From Pseudomonas sp. HOU2 (GTDB lineage Bacteria > Pseudomonadota > Gammaproteobacteria > Pseudomonadales > Pseudomonadaceae), in NCBI RefSeq assembly GCF_040729435.1, contig NZ_CP160398.1:3348001-3412000 (forward strand): 64,000 nt of DNA. The letters are read 5' to 3'. The position numbers and the translations under genes were made by a program. Below the pieces are notes generated by a model that did no database searches, was not told the DNA's origin, and saw nothing but the letters and a program-made list of their open reading frames with translations. Of this stretch, positions 1 through 8,983 are shown piece after piece. Numbering within the stretch: the first letter of the stretch is position 1; every line of letters begins with the position of its first letter.

Positions 1-215
1 GCCCGCAGGAGCGCGTGGAAATCAGCCACCTCGGCATGGCCGAGCAACCGGCGAACAATGCGCCACGGGTCGGTGCGGCGCTAAGCCTCGATGAACTGGA
101 AAAAGCCCACATCGGCGCGGTGCTGGCGACTGCCGGCACCCTCGACCAAGCGGCCAAGACCCTGGGTATCGACGCTTCGACCCTGTATCGCAAGCGCAAG
201 CAGTACAACCTGTGA
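1..215 (+). CDS. algB: Alginate response regulator AlgB, C-terminal end (5' truncated by window)
   Basis: Only the last ~70 codons are present; the frame is open from the window edge. The product is the NtrC-family response regulator AlgB, which works with KinB in alginate control. What is visible is the C-terminal Fis-type helix-turn-helix, with AAKTLGIDASTLYRKRKQYN as recognition helix and tail. The receiver and AAA+ domains lie outside the window. The stop is 10 bases before the kinB start, so the two are almost certainly one operon. The call rests on this tail plus the adjacent kinB. Confidence 0.9.
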   Translation, partial: PQERVEISHLGMAEQPANNAPRVGAALSLDELEKAHIGAVLATAGTLDQAAKTLGIDASTLYRKRKQYNL

Positions 216-225
216 GTGTCCGGCG

Positions 226-2016
226 ATGAAGCTGGCGATGAAGTTGCGCACGCGCTTGTTTCTGAGCATTTCTGCGCTGATCACGGTCGCCTTGCTCGGG
301 CTGTTGCTCGGGCTGGTCAGCGTGATGCAGATGGCCGGTACTCAGGAAGCGACGATCCGCAGCAACTTCGTGACCCTGGATCTGGGACTCAAATTGCGTC
401 AGACCCTCGGCGACCAACTGGTGCTGATGCTGGCCGAAAAGCCCGATCCCGCCGCGTTCGAAGCGTCAAAGCAGCACTACCTGCAATTGCTCGATGAAGG
501 CATTTCGCAGGAGGCAGACGACGATGGTCACCAGTATGGGTTTACTCAGGCCAAGGCCGACTATCTGAGTTTTCTCCAGGCGTTCGAGCTGTCGCGTAAT
601 CCGGGCAATGTGCTCAGCGGCAACAGCGACCTCAGAGAACGCTTCAACATCTTGCGCAACGGTTTGATTGCCGAGCACAAGCATGCGCTGGACAACATCA
701 ACGCGGTCCAGCATCACGCCCGGGAGCGAGCGCTGCTGGTCGCCGGCCTGCTGGGACTGGTAGGGCTGGCGGTGTTGATCATCGGCTTTGTCACCGCGCA
801 TGCGATTGCCCGGCGTTTCGGCGCGCCGATCGAGGCGCTGGCGCAAGCGGCGGACAACATCGGCCAGGGCAATTTCGAGGTGACGCTGCCGATTTCCTCG
901 GCGATGGAAATGAACCAGTTGACCAAGCGCTTCGGGCTGATGGCCGAGGCGCTGCGCGAGCATCAGGCGACCAACGTCGACGAACTGCTGGCCGGTCAGC
1001 AGCGCTTGCAGGCGGTGCTCGACAGCATCGACGATGGCTTGCTGATGATCGACCGCGAAGGGCATCTGGAGCACCTTAATCCTGTGGCCCAGCGTCAGTT
1101 GGGCTGGGACAGTGACCGTCTTGGCCAGGGTCTCGGCAGCGCGCTTGAGCGCCCGGAGCTCGACGCACAGCTGCAACTGGTGCTGCGCGGCGGCACCCTT
1201 GAGCGCGCTCCGGAAGATTTGAGCATCGAGGTCGATGGCGAATCACGCTTGCTGACCTACAGCCTGACGCCGGTCAGCCACACTCAGGGGCATATTCTTG
1301 GTGCGGTGATGGTGCTGCACGACGTCACCGAGCAGCGCGCCTTCGAACGCGTACGCAGCGAGTTCGTGCTGCGTGCCTCCCATGAGCTGCGCACACCGGT
1401 CACCGGCATGCACATGGCGTTCGGGCTGTTTCGCGAGCGGGCGAAGTTTCCCCCGGAGTCACGTGAGGCGGACCTGCTCGACACGGTCAATGAAGAAATG
1501 CAGCGCCTGATGCAGTTGATCAACGACTTGCTTAACTTCTCGCGCTATCAGAACGGCCTGCAGAAACTCACCCTGGCGCCGTGCTCCATTGAAGATTTGC
1601 TGGAACAGGCGCAGTCGCGCTTCGCTGATTCGGCGGCGGCCAAGGGCATTGCCTTGAACGTCGAAGTGCAGGGGCCGTTGCCGCGCCTGCAGGCCGATCA
1701 GGCGCAACTCGACCGGGTGCTCGACAACCTGATCGACAATGCCCTGCGCCACACCGCTCGTGACGGGCAGATTCGCCTGCAGGCGCGCCGGCATGGCGAG
1801 CGGGTGATCATCAGCGTCGAGGACAACGGCGAAGGCATTGCCTATGGGCAGCAAGGGAGGATTTTCGAACCTTTCGTGCAGGTCGGGCGCAAGAAGGGCG
1901 GCGCCGGCCTTGGCTTGGCGCTGTGCAAGGAAATCGTCCAGTTACATGGCGGACGCATGGGCGTCTATTCGCGGCCGGGGCAGGGCACGCAGTTCTACAT
2001 GGCGCTGGCGGTCTAG
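226..2016 (+). CDS. kinB: Sensor histidine kinase KinB
   Basis: Membrane-bound sensor kinase/phosphatase partner of AlgB, involved in alginate and virulence control in P. aeruginosa. From the chosen ATG it is 596 aa, about the usual KinB length. Order: TM1 (~10-32), periplasmic sensor (~33-165), TM2 (~168-191), HAMP, PAS (~262-355, DGLLMIDREGHLEHLNP), HisKA with ASHELRTP (phospho-acceptor His ~386), then HATPase with N-box DNLIDNALRHT, DNGEGI and GAGLGLALCKE. A second in-frame ATG at 238 is also possible; neither has a strong Shine-Dalgarno. The stop overlaps the stop of the convergent EAL gene by 4 bases. Confidence 0.95.
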   Translation: MKLAMKLRTRLFLSISALITVALLGLLLGLVSVMQMAGTQEATIRSNFVTLDLGLKLRQTLGDQLVLMLAEKPDPAAFEASKQHYLQLLDEGISQEADDDGHQYGFTQAKADYLSFLQAFELSRNPGNVLSGNSDLRERFNILRNGLIAEHKHALDNINAVQHHARERALLVAGLLGLVGLAVLIIGFVTAHAIARRFGAPIEALAQAADNIGQGNFEVTLPISSAMEMNQLTKRFGLMAEALREHQATNVDELLAGQQRLQAVLDSIDDGLLMIDREGHLEHLNPVAQRQLGWDSDRLGQGLGSALERPELDAQLQLVLRGGTLERAPEDLSIEVDGESRLLTYSLTPVSHTQGHILGAVMVLHDVTEQRAFERVRSEFVLRASHELRTPVTGMHMAFGLFRERAKFPPESREADLLDTVNEEMQRLMQLINDLLNFSRYQNGLQKLTLAPCSIEDLLEQAQSRFADSAAAKGIALNVEVQGPLPRLQADQAQLDRVLDNLIDNALRHTARDGQIRLQARRHGERVIISVEDNGEGIAYGQQGRIFEPFVQVGRKKGGAGLGLALCKEIVQLHGGRMGVYSRPGQGTQFYMALAV

Positions 2017-3629
2017 GCTTCGTCATCCAGCCGGCGTCCGGCGAGGCGCCGTCCGCGGGTGATCAGTTCGATGAACTGCACCGCACTCAAGGCCTGGGCG
2101 AACAGCCAGCCCTGACCGAACTTGACCCCCTCACTGCTCAGAAACACGGCTTGCGCTTCGTGCTCGATGCCTTCGGCAATCACCTTCAGATCCAGTGCCT
2201 GCGCCATGTGAATGATGTGCGGAGCAACGCCGCTGCTGGCCGCGTCGTGACCGAGTGCGTCGATGAAGGCCTTGTCGATCTTCAGGCAATCCACCGGCAA
2301 CGTCTGCAGGTAGGCGAGGCTGCAATAACCGGTGCCGAAATCGTCGATCAACACCTGATGCCCGACATCGCGCAAGGCTTGCAGGTTCTCCCGCGCCACC
2401 ACCACGTCGATCAGCCCGCGCTCGGTGACTTCGAAGGCAATCTGCCGCGCTGCGACCCGGTGCAGGGTCAACAGCCTGGCCATGACCTGGCCGATGCGCG
2501 GCACCATCACGTCGCACGCCGCGAGGTTGACCGAGATGTACAGCTGCGGATTGGCGCGCAGCACCGGCCCCAATTGTTCCAGCAGCCGTTGCAGGACGAA
2601 ATCGGTCATCTGCCGAATCTGCCCGGTGTTTTCCGCCAACGGAATGAACAGGTCGGGGCTGGTCAGCGTGCCATCCGGGCGGCGCCAGCGCAGCAGGGCT
2701 TCGGCGCCCACGCAATTGCGGCTGTCGAGGTCGAAGATTGGTTGATACAGCACTTGCAGCTCGCCACGCCGAATCGCACCCTGCAGCTCGGCGTCCAGTG
2801 ACTGGCGCTGGCGCACCAGCAGAAACACGAAGAATCCGGCAAACGCCCCCAGCAGCAGGCAGGCTGGCACCATCCACCACCAGACGGTGGGAATGTGCAT
2901 GCCGCTGCGCGGGGTGATCAGCACCAACTGGTATTCCGGATTGTTGGTCGGCATGCGGTAGATCAGCCGTGACTGGGTGACTTGCAGGGCTTCGCGGCTC
3001 TTGGGTGGCCAGGTTTCGCTCGGTGGCCAGGTCTGCGCGGTGCCGAGTACCGGAATCGCTCGCTTGCCGTGATCCAGTACCACCAGCAGGCTGCTGTCCG
3101 GTGGCAGGTCGACCATGTCGGTCAAATGTCCGCGGGAGGTTGCGACACGGAAGTTGCCGCGTCCGAGCATCAGCGCCGCGCGGTTTTCATCGGGTTCGGT
3201 GGTGGTATTGAGCCAGTAGCTGTAAGTCGGGCCCTTGATGTCCGGCGCGCGGACGACCGACAGCCCTTCCTGCCGGGGGCGGTTGGAGCAGATCCGCGAG
3301 CCGTCCATGTAGGCCGCTTCATAGACGAAGCGATAGTTGAAAGTGACCTGTTGCAGGGTGGCGATCATTTCCTCATCGCAACTGCGCAACGGCTGTGCCT
3401 GGAGGTCATCGAGACTTTCGCGCAATTGCCCGAACAGTTGCTCGAGGCGGGCCAGAAAACGCTCGCCCTGAGCGTTCATCTCCTGACTCTCGTTCTGTTC
3501 GATCTGGCGCATGGCGACGAACATTCCGCCGGCGATCAGCAGGCTTGCACTGAGGACAGCCGCGATCATCGCCAAAAACCACGGGCGATAAAACCAGCTA
3601 CGCAGCGTCGCTCGGGTAGCAACCATCAT
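2013..3629 (-). CDS. CSS-motif EAL-domain c-di-GMP phosphodiesterase
   Basis: Inner-membrane enzyme predicted to hydrolyse c-di-GMP to pGpG. Visible order: TM1 (~17-40), periplasmic CSS-type sensor with Cys84 and Cys114 (in RSCDEE and RICSNRP), TM2 (~250-272), and a cytoplasmic EAL domain (~280-525). The EAL domain looks catalytically intact: EALLRW, a conserved Asn in SVNLA, VTER, IDDFGTGY with the following Lys, VIAEGIE and QGWLFAQ. In the CSS family the periplasmic cysteine pair is redox-sensitive and regulates activity; DsbA, a disulfide catalyst, is encoded nearby. The gene is monocistronic and convergent with kinB. Confidence 0.9.
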   Translation of the reverse strand: MMVATRATLRSWFYRPWFLAMIAAVLSASLLIAGGMFVAMRQIEQNESQEMNAQGERFLARLEQLFGQLRESLDDLQAQPLRSCDEEMIATLQQVTFNYRFVYEAAYMDGSRICSNRPRQEGLSVVRAPDIKGPTYSYWLNTTTEPDENRAALMLGRGNFRVATSRGHLTDMVDLPPDSSLLVVLDHGKRAIPVLGTAQTWPPSETWPPKSREALQVTQSRLIYRMPTNNPEYQLVLITPRSGMHIPTVWWWMVPACLLLGAFAGFFVFLLVRQRQSLDAELQGAIRRGELQVLYQPIFDLDSRNCVGAEALLRWRRPDGTLTSPDLFIPLAENTGQIRQMTDFVLQRLLEQLGPVLRANPQLYISVNLAACDVMVPRIGQVMARLLTLHRVAARQIAFEVTERGLIDVVVARENLQALRDVGHQVLIDDFGTGYCSLAYLQTLPVDCLKIDKAFIDALGHDAASSGVAPHIIHMAQALDLKVIAEGIEHEAQAVFLSSEGVKFGQGWLFAQALSAVQFIELITRGRRLAGRRLDDEA

Positions 3630-3702
3630 GGAATATCCGAAGAATTACCAATGAGTTATAGCTGCTGATTTCGATTTCGCCCTGACCGTCGGGCGGGCGT
3701 CA

Positions 3703-4482
3703 TTATTTTGTCTGATTGAGTACCAGCAACAACGCGGCTGTTTGCGCGTCCGGCAAACCGTCGAAACGGGAAGGGCGGAAGTGCATCTGGAACGCTGCGA
3801 GCACATGGCGCGTCGCTACATCCAGCTCGCCGGTTTGCGCGGTGTCATAACCGACACGCGCCAGTTGTTCCTGGAACCAGCTAATGCTCGGCAGTTCGGC
3901 GTTGAATTGCACTTGTTGCCGGGCTACCGCTTGTTCGTTGGGCCATACGCCGAGACCCTCGGCGGCCAGACGCTTCCATGGGAACAGTGGGCCGGGGTCG
4001 AGTTTGCGCAGGGGCGCGATGTCGCTGTGGCCGATGATATGGCGCGGGCTGATGCCCTGACGCTGGCTGATGTCCTTGAGCAGGACGATAAGCGATTGAA
4101 TTTGCGCTTCGCTGTACGGGTACCAGAGGCGCCCGGTCGGCGTGTCCTTGAAGCCTGGATTGACGATTTCGATGCCGATCGAACTGGAGTTGAGCCAGGT
4201 ACGGCCCTGCCATTGGCTTTCCCCGGCGTGCCAGGCGCGCTGGTTTTCATCCATCAGTTTGTAGATGGTGGCGCTCTTGTCGTCGCCGATCAGGTAGTGG
4301 CTGCTGACTTCGCCGTGGGTCAGCAGTTGCAGCGAACGCGCGAGCGACGCCGAGGTGTAATGCACGATCACGAACTGCACGCGGCTGTCGTGATTGGCCG
4401 AAGGATGGCTGGTGTCGTAACGCGGGCCGCTGGCACAACCGGCCAGAACGAGCAGCGACGCGAGAAGGCTAAAAAATTTCAT
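3703..4482 (-). CDS. ampDh2: Lipoprotein N-acetylmuramoyl-L-alanine amidase (AmpDh2-type)
   Basis: Cleaves the amide bond between MurNAc and the stem peptide; predicted to be an outer-membrane lipoprotein. From the ATG at 4482 it is 259 aa. It begins MKFFSLLASLLVLAGC, a lipobox with Cys16. An Amidase_2 domain follows, with zinc-ligand regions VIVHYT and HIIGHSDIAP, and a C-terminal peptidoglycan-binding repeat (~195-255). An upstream in-frame TTG would extend the protein but would spoil the signal peptide. Its place beside dgcH matches ampDh2 (PA5485) in P. aeruginosa as I remember it. It lies 100 bases downstream of dgcH and may have its own promoter. Confidence 0.85.
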   Translation of the reverse strand: MKFFSLLASLLVLAGCASGPRYDTSHPSANHDSRVQFVIVHYTSASLARSLQLLTHGEVSSHYLIGDDKSATIYKLMDENQRAWHAGESQWQGRTWLNSSSIGIEIVNPGFKDTPTGRLWYPYSEAQIQSLIVLLKDISQRQGISPRHIIGHSDIAPLRKLDPGPLFPWKRLAAEGLGVWPNEQAVARQQVQFNAELPSISWFQEQLARVGYDTAQTGELDVATRHVLAAFQMHFRPSRFDGLPDAQTAALLLVLNQTK

Positions 4483-4582
4483 GGCAGGAGACAGTACACG
4501 CAAGACAGTAATGCAACAGTGTAACGTACTGCCTCGGATCTCGACGGCCGGCGGGCTGAATTAAACAAAATGGAACAATTGC

Positions 4583-6613
4583 TCAGCCCAGCTCGACCCG
4601 GTTACGTCCGGCATTTTTCGCCCGGTACAGCGCCTGATCGGCTCTTTTGAGCACCAGATCGCTGTGTTCTCCCGTTTTGAACGACGCCAGGCCCATGGAA
4701 ATGGTGATCGTCACCCGTTCACCCTTGAAGTGAAACGGACAGGCTTCGATGGCCGCACGCAGGGATTCCAGCAGTTTGGCGCCCACGGCCGGCGTGGTGG
4801 CCGGCAACAACAGCACGAACTCCTCGCCACCAAAGCGAGCAATGAAATCCGCAGCGCGCAGGCGTTTGCGCAGCACCGTGGCGATGATCTTCAGCACTTT
4901 GTCACCGGCCAGATGGCCGTAGTTGTCGTTGATGCGCTTGAAATGATCGAGGTCGAGCATCGCCAGGCTCAAGGTATTGCCGTGTTGCTGCCACTGTTTG
5001 ATCTCGTGTTCCAGCCGTTCGCTCCAGGCGGCGCGGTTGGGCAGGCCGGTGAGTGGGTCGATCAGGGCTTTCTGCCGTTGTTCTTCCAGGTGTTCGCGGA
5101 AACCCAGGGCTTCCTGCTCCATGTGCGCCACACGCTCGGCCAGGCCTTTGAGGCGCGCTGCCACTTCCTGCTCGCGGGCATCGCGTTGTTTCTGGTGCTG
5201 GTCCATGGTGCCGAGCAGGCCTTCGAGGTGGTTCTCCAGCACTTGCTTGAGATCATCCAGATCGGCTGCTTCCTGCACGCTGGTCTGCAAGCCATCGACC
5301 TGTTCGCGGATTTGCGTGTCCATCGCCCGCGCCGCCGAGCTGTTGTCGGCGTGGCCCTCGCTGGCGGCCTGCAGGTTGCTCTGGAAGGCTTCGAGACGTT
5401 CGTTGAGTTGCTGCAGATAAGCTTCGAATTCGTGCTGGCCGCTGTCGGTGATTGCCAGCATCAATGTCGCAAGATCATCGAGAATCGGCAGCAATTCATA
5501 CCAGTTCAGGCCATTTTTCAAGCGATCGCGCATGGCCTCGGCCTGCGGGCGATGGCGTTCGGGCAGGGTCAGGTCATCGAGTAGCCCGATCAGCGTATCT
5601 TCGATGTGTTTGGCCACCGAGCTGTAAGACGGCTCCGGCGAGTCGGGCAGGGCATACAGAATGTCCTGCTCGGGTTGCTCCGGATCGATGGCGGCCAAGG
5701 CCTGGGCAATCGGTTCGGGCAGGGGCAGGCTGTCGAGGAGCAACGGCGCCGGGATGTCGCCCGGGTGGATCAACTCGTCGGGGTTGAACTCGGCAGCAGG
5801 CGCTGACGCTGTGATCGGGGTGATCGGCCATTCGGCTTCAGGTTCAGCCGCTGGCAGTGCAGTCGCAGCAACGGGTTCGCTGATCGGCTCGGCAGCAATG
5901 ACCGGAGGCACGAACGCGAACACAGGTGATTCGGCTTGGGGTTGCACTGCTGGCGTTTGCTTATGCTCGGCCTCTGGTGGTTGCGCGATGGCCGCTGCGG
6001 TTGGCGCGGGTACCGGCTCCAACGCAGGTTCAGCATGGCTCGGCGCTGGCGCCTGAGGTTGATCCGTGGCCTCTGGCGTCCCTTCACTGTCACGGCTGCC
6101 AAACAGGCGCTGCAAAAAGCCCGGCCGGTCGGGCTCGGGCGGCGTTTCCAGCTGGCTCAATGCCTTGCCCTGCAAACCACTGAGTTCGCTCAGCAGCAGC
6201 GGCATTTCCCGCGCCTGGCCGACCCGACTGTCGAGTTGCTTGGCGAATTTCTTCAGCGGTTGGGCGACCTCTCGCGGCAGCGGCAAGGCTTGCAGCTGGG
6301 TGACCAGCGCGGTCAGTGCGGTGCTGACCTGATCGATTCGGGTTTCGCGGCGCTGCTCGGAATCGAGCACGGCCTTTTCCAGGCGTGGCAACAGAGCAGC
6401 GAGGCCGGCGTCCATGTCGTCGGTGCGCACCACCTCGCGCATCTCTTTCATGCACTGATCAACGACCTTGTCGGTGCCTTCAGCGGCCAACGTGCTGCGC
6501 ACCAGGCCACGACGCAGCAAGTCCAGCCGGGCGGCCCAGCGGCGTTCGAGCTTGTCCTGTTGTTCGATGCTTTTGAGGTATTTCTCTTTCCAGCGCTGGG
6601 CGTCGTCGCTCAT
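4583..6613 (-). CDS. dgcH: Diguanylate cyclase DgcH-like (GGDEF)
   Basis: 676 aa, makes c-di-GMP from two GTP. The N-terminus has charged, coiled-coil-like segments (~1-140). A long Pro/Ala/Glu-rich low-complexity linker follows (~155-310), then a second helical region (~330-500). The C-terminal GGDEF domain (~510-676) has DPLTGLPNR, DLDHFKRINDNYGH and the active site GGEEF. An RAAD motif five residues before GGEEF is the RxxD inhibitory I-site, so product feedback is likely. No membrane segment is seen. The start codon overlaps the stop of the upstream gene (ATGA), which implies translational coupling. Position matches PA5487/dgcH as I remember it. Confidence 0.9.
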   Translation of the reverse strand: MSDDAQRWKEKYLKSIEQQDKLERRWAARLDLLRRGLVRSTLAAEGTDKVVDQCMKEMREVVRTDDMDAGLAALLPRLEKAVLDSEQRRETRIDQVSTALTALVTQLQALPLPREVAQPLKKFAKQLDSRVGQAREMPLLLSELSGLQGKALSQLETPPEPDRPGFLQRLFGSRDSEGTPEATDQPQAPAPSHAEPALEPVPAPTAAAIAQPPEAEHKQTPAVQPQAESPVFAFVPPVIAAEPISEPVAATALPAAEPEAEWPITPITASAPAAEFNPDELIHPGDIPAPLLLDSLPLPEPIAQALAAIDPEQPEQDILYALPDSPEPSYSSVAKHIEDTLIGLLDDLTLPERHRPQAEAMRDRLKNGLNWYELLPILDDLATLMLAITDSGQHEFEAYLQQLNERLEAFQSNLQAASEGHADNSSAARAMDTQIREQVDGLQTSVQEAADLDDLKQVLENHLEGLLGTMDQHQKQRDAREQEVAARLKGLAERVAHMEQEALGFREHLEEQRQKALIDPLTGLPNRAAWSERLEHEIKQWQQHGNTLSLAMLDLDHFKRINDNYGHLAGDKVLKIIATVLRKRLRAADFIARFGGEEFVLLLPATTPAVGAKLLESLRAAIEACPFHFKGERVTITISMGLASFKTGEHSDLVLKRADQALYRAKNAGRNRVELG

Positions 6614-7488
6614 TCAGGGGTTCCGCGAGGGGCAGGACTCAACGCGGGCAATGCATCGGCCGTGAGCGAACCCGGCAGACGAATCTCTACCGCGACCGGC
6701 AGGTGATCGGAAATGGGTTGGGCCAGCACTTCGACCTTTTCCAGGGTCAGGGTCGGGCTGAGCAAAATATGATCAAGGCATCGCTGTGGCCGCCAGCTGG
6801 GAAATGTGGCTTGCATCTGCGGGGCCAGCAGGCCGAGATCGCGTAACGGTGACTGTTGTAGCAGATCACTGGCATGGGTGTTCATGTCGCCCATCAATAT
6901 CTGGTGCTTGTAGCCACTGATCAGGTCGCGAATATAGGCCAGTTGCAGGCTGCGCACCCGTGCGCCGAGCGCCAGATGCATCATCACCACCACCAGCGCC
7001 TCCGGACCTTCGCCGAAGCGCAGCAGGATCGCGCCGCGACCTTTCGGGCCGGGCAGCGGATGATCTTCGATCGCCCACGGCTTCAGGCGACTGAGCACGC
7101 CGTTGCTGTGCTGGGCCAGTCGGCCGAGGTTGCGATTGAGTTGTTGATACCAGTAGGGGAAGGCGCCGAGGTGGGCCAGGTGTTCGACCTGGTTGACGTA
7201 GCCTGAACGCAGGCTGCCACCATCGGCTTCCTGCAGGGCGACCAGATCGAAGTCGCCAAGCAGGTCGCCGATCTTCTGCAGATTGCCTGAGCGCCCGGTG
7301 TGCGGCAGCAGGTGCTGCCAACTGCGGGTCAGGTAATGCCGATAGCGCTCGGTGCTGATGCCGACCTGGATATTGAAACTGAGCAGGCGCAGACGATGGT
7401 CTGCGGGCAGGCCCGTGGCTTCCAGATGATGCTCGTTGACCTGCGGATCATGCAGGCCAACGCTGCGTTCGGTGCCCCAGCGGCGCAT
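6610..7488 (-). CDS. Endonuclease/exonuclease/phosphatase family protein
   Basis: 292 aa member of the EEP superfamily (metal-dependent phosphodiesterases acting on nucleic acids, lipids or phosphoinositides). Motifs seen: LLSFNIQVG near the N-terminus, LVALQEADGG (metal-binding Glu), MGDMNTH (catalytic Asp/Asn) and ISDHLPV (catalytic Asp-His) near the end. No signal peptide is apparent. The substrate cannot be read from the sequence. It starts 14 bases after dsbA and overlaps dgcH by 4 bases, so dsbA, this gene and dgcH probably form one transcription unit. Confidence 0.85.
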   Translation of the reverse strand: MRRWGTERSVGLHDPQVNEHHLEATGLPADHRLRLLSFNIQVGISTERYRHYLTRSWQHLLPHTGRSGNLQKIGDLLGDFDLVALQEADGGSLRSGYVNQVEHLAHLGAFPYWYQQLNRNLGRLAQHSNGVLSRLKPWAIEDHPLPGPKGRGAILLRFGEGPEALVVVMMHLALGARVRSLQLAYIRDLISGYKHQILMGDMNTHASDLLQQSPLRDLGLLAPQMQATFPSWRPQRCLDHILLSPTLTLEKVEVLAQPISDHLPVAVEIRLPGSLTADALPALSPAPRGTPE

Positions 7489-7502
7489 GGCGATGACCGC
7501 GC

Positions 7503-8144
7503 TTAGTTGGCAGCTGCCTTGTTGGCCGCTCGCTCTTTGGCAATCAGCTGGTCAGCCAGTTGCAGCGCCTCTTTCTCGCCACCGGCGGAGCCGACGTCAA
7601 AGCGGTATTTGCCGTTGACGATCATGGTTGGAACGCCAGTGATTTCATACTTCTTGGCCAGTTCTTTGGCTTTTACGATCTGACCCTTGATGGCGAAGGA
7701 GCCGTAGGTGGCGAGGAACTTGTCCTTGTCGACGCCTTGAGTGGCAAGGAAGTCTGCCATGTCTTCGGGCTTGGTCAGGGGTTTGCGTTCTTTCTGGATG
7801 GCATTGAATACCGCAGCGTGAACTTTGTGCTCGACGCCCATCGCTTCCAGGGTCAGGAACATCTGGCCGTGCGCGTCCCAAGGGCCGCCGAACATCGCCG
7901 GGATACGCACGAAGTTGACGTCGGACGGCAGTTTTTCAACCCAGGGATTGATCACTGGCTCGAAGGAGTAGCAGTGCGGGCAGCCGTACCAGAACAGCTC
8001 CACCACTTCGATCTTGCCTGGTTCTGCCACCGGCACCGGGTTGGCCAATTCGACGTAAGGGGCGGCGGGTGCTTCGGCAGCCTGGGCGGTCACGCCGAAC
8101 AGGCTGGCAGCGACGAGAGCGGCGCTGATGATCAGATTACGCAT
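7503..8144 (-). CDS. dsbA: Thiol:disulfide interchange protein DsbA
   Basis: 213 aa periplasmic oxidoreductase that introduces disulfide bonds into exported proteins. It has a signal peptide ending at AQA (~22). The thioredoxin-like domain carries the CPHC active site (Cys55/Cys58) and the cis-proline loop GVPTMIV. It is first in a likely operon with the EEP gene and dgcH. The upstream sequence holds an AlgU-type promoter (8188-8215); AlgU dependence of dsbA is reported in P. aeruginosa. Confidence 0.95.
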   Translation of the reverse strand: MRNLIISAALVAASLFGVTAQAAEAPAAPYVELANPVPVAEPGKIEVVELFWYGCPHCYSFEPVINPWVEKLPSDVNFVRIPAMFGGPWDAHGQMFLTLEAMGVEHKVHAAVFNAIQKERKPLTKPEDMADFLATQGVDKDKFLATYGSFAIKGQIVKAKELAKKYEITGVPTMIVNGKYRFDVGSAGGEKEALQLADQLIAKERAANKAAAN

Positions 8145-8187
8145 GCTTTACTCCTGGACAATTTTGGTCGCCTCGCGCGACCTGTTT

Positions 8188-8215
8188 TCAGACAGATCCT
8201 GGCGGGCATGAGTTC
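8188..8215 (-). promoter_or_regulatory. Putative AlgU (sigma-22) promoter of dsbA
   Basis: On the minus strand GAACTC (8215-8210) is separated by exactly 17 bases from TCTGA (8192-8188). The AlgU/RpoE consensus is GAACTT-N16/17-TCTGA. The predicted start (~8181) would give a leader of ~36 bases to the dsbA ATG. The match is seen; its use is inferred. Confidence 0.65.
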
Positions 8216-8238
8216 TGTAGTGTAACGGCAGCGGCCAC

Positions 8239-8268
8239 AAAAAAGGGCGGCCAAAGCCACCCTTTTTA
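8239..8268. terminator. Rho-independent terminator between cytochrome c4 gene and dsbA
   Basis: A stem GGGCGGC/GCCACCC (one mismatch) around CAAA is flanked by an A-run on one side and a T-run on the other, so it can end transcripts in either direction. The likely job is to stop minus-strand transcripts from the cytochrome genes before dsbA. Confidence 0.7.
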
Positions 8269-8333
8269 TACTTGCTGCGACGGATTAATCGAGCGTTAAC
8301 GTTGCCCGGGTTCTATCGCTGCCATGTGCGGTC

Positions 8334-8951
8334 TCAGTGCAGACCTTGAATGTAGGTGGCGACTGCGGCGATGTCTTCATCGCTCAGTTTGCGCGCGATG
8401 GTGCGCATGGTCATCGCGTCGCCATCGTTGCTGCGGCCGGCGGTCGGGTCTTCCTTGCGGAAGTCGGTCAGTTGCTTGGCGATGTATTGCGCGTGCTGGC
8501 CACCCAGGTGCGGGAATCCGGCGGCGGCGTTGCCGGCACCGTTCGGCGAGTGGCAGCCGGTGCAGGCTGGCAGGCCTTTTTCCAGGTTGCCGCCACGGAA
8601 CAGGGCCTCACCACGGGCGACGATTTTTGGATCAGCGGCGCCGACGCTGCCTTTCTGGCTGGCGAAGTAGGCGGCGATGTCGGCCAGATCCTGATCGCTC
8701 AGGTTGGTCAGCAGGCCCGTCATCTCCAGAACGGTGCGCTTGCCCGACTTGATGTCGTGCAGTTGCTTGGTCAGGTAGCGTTCACCTTGACCGGCCAGTT
8801 TCGGGAAGTTTGGCGCCATGCTGTTGCCATCCGGACCATGGCAGGCCCCGCATACGGCGGCTTTGGCCTGGCCGGCGGCGGCATCGCCGGCAGCATGGGC
8901 GAAGCCTGAAATTCCCACGGTCAACAGCAGACTCACGATCAGTTTGTTCAT
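8334..8951 (-). CDS. cc4: Cytochrome c4 (diheme)
   Basis: 205 aa periplasmic diheme c-type cytochrome, an electron donor to terminal oxidases. It has a signal peptide (~1-20, ending AHA) and two CXXCH sites, CGACH (34-38) and CTGCH (~131-135). Each sits in a similar half-domain, the usual internal duplication of c4. Length is typical. It lies 32 bases after the gene for a single-heme cytochrome; the two are probably co-transcribed, as in the P. aeruginosa PA5490-PA5491 pair I remember. Confidence 0.93.
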   Translation of the reverse strand: MNKLIVSLLLTVGISGFAHAAGDAAAGQAKAAVCGACHGPDGNSMAPNFPKLAGQGERYLTKQLHDIKSGKRTVLEMTGLLTNLSDQDLADIAAYFASQKGSVGAADPKIVARGEALFRGGNLEKGLPACTGCHSPNGAGNAAAGFPHLGGQHAQYIAKQLTDFRKEDPTAGRSNDGDAMTMRTIARKLSDEDIAAVATYIQGLH

Positions 8952-8983
8952 CAGCTAATCCAACTACGGCTAAGGGTTAAGAG

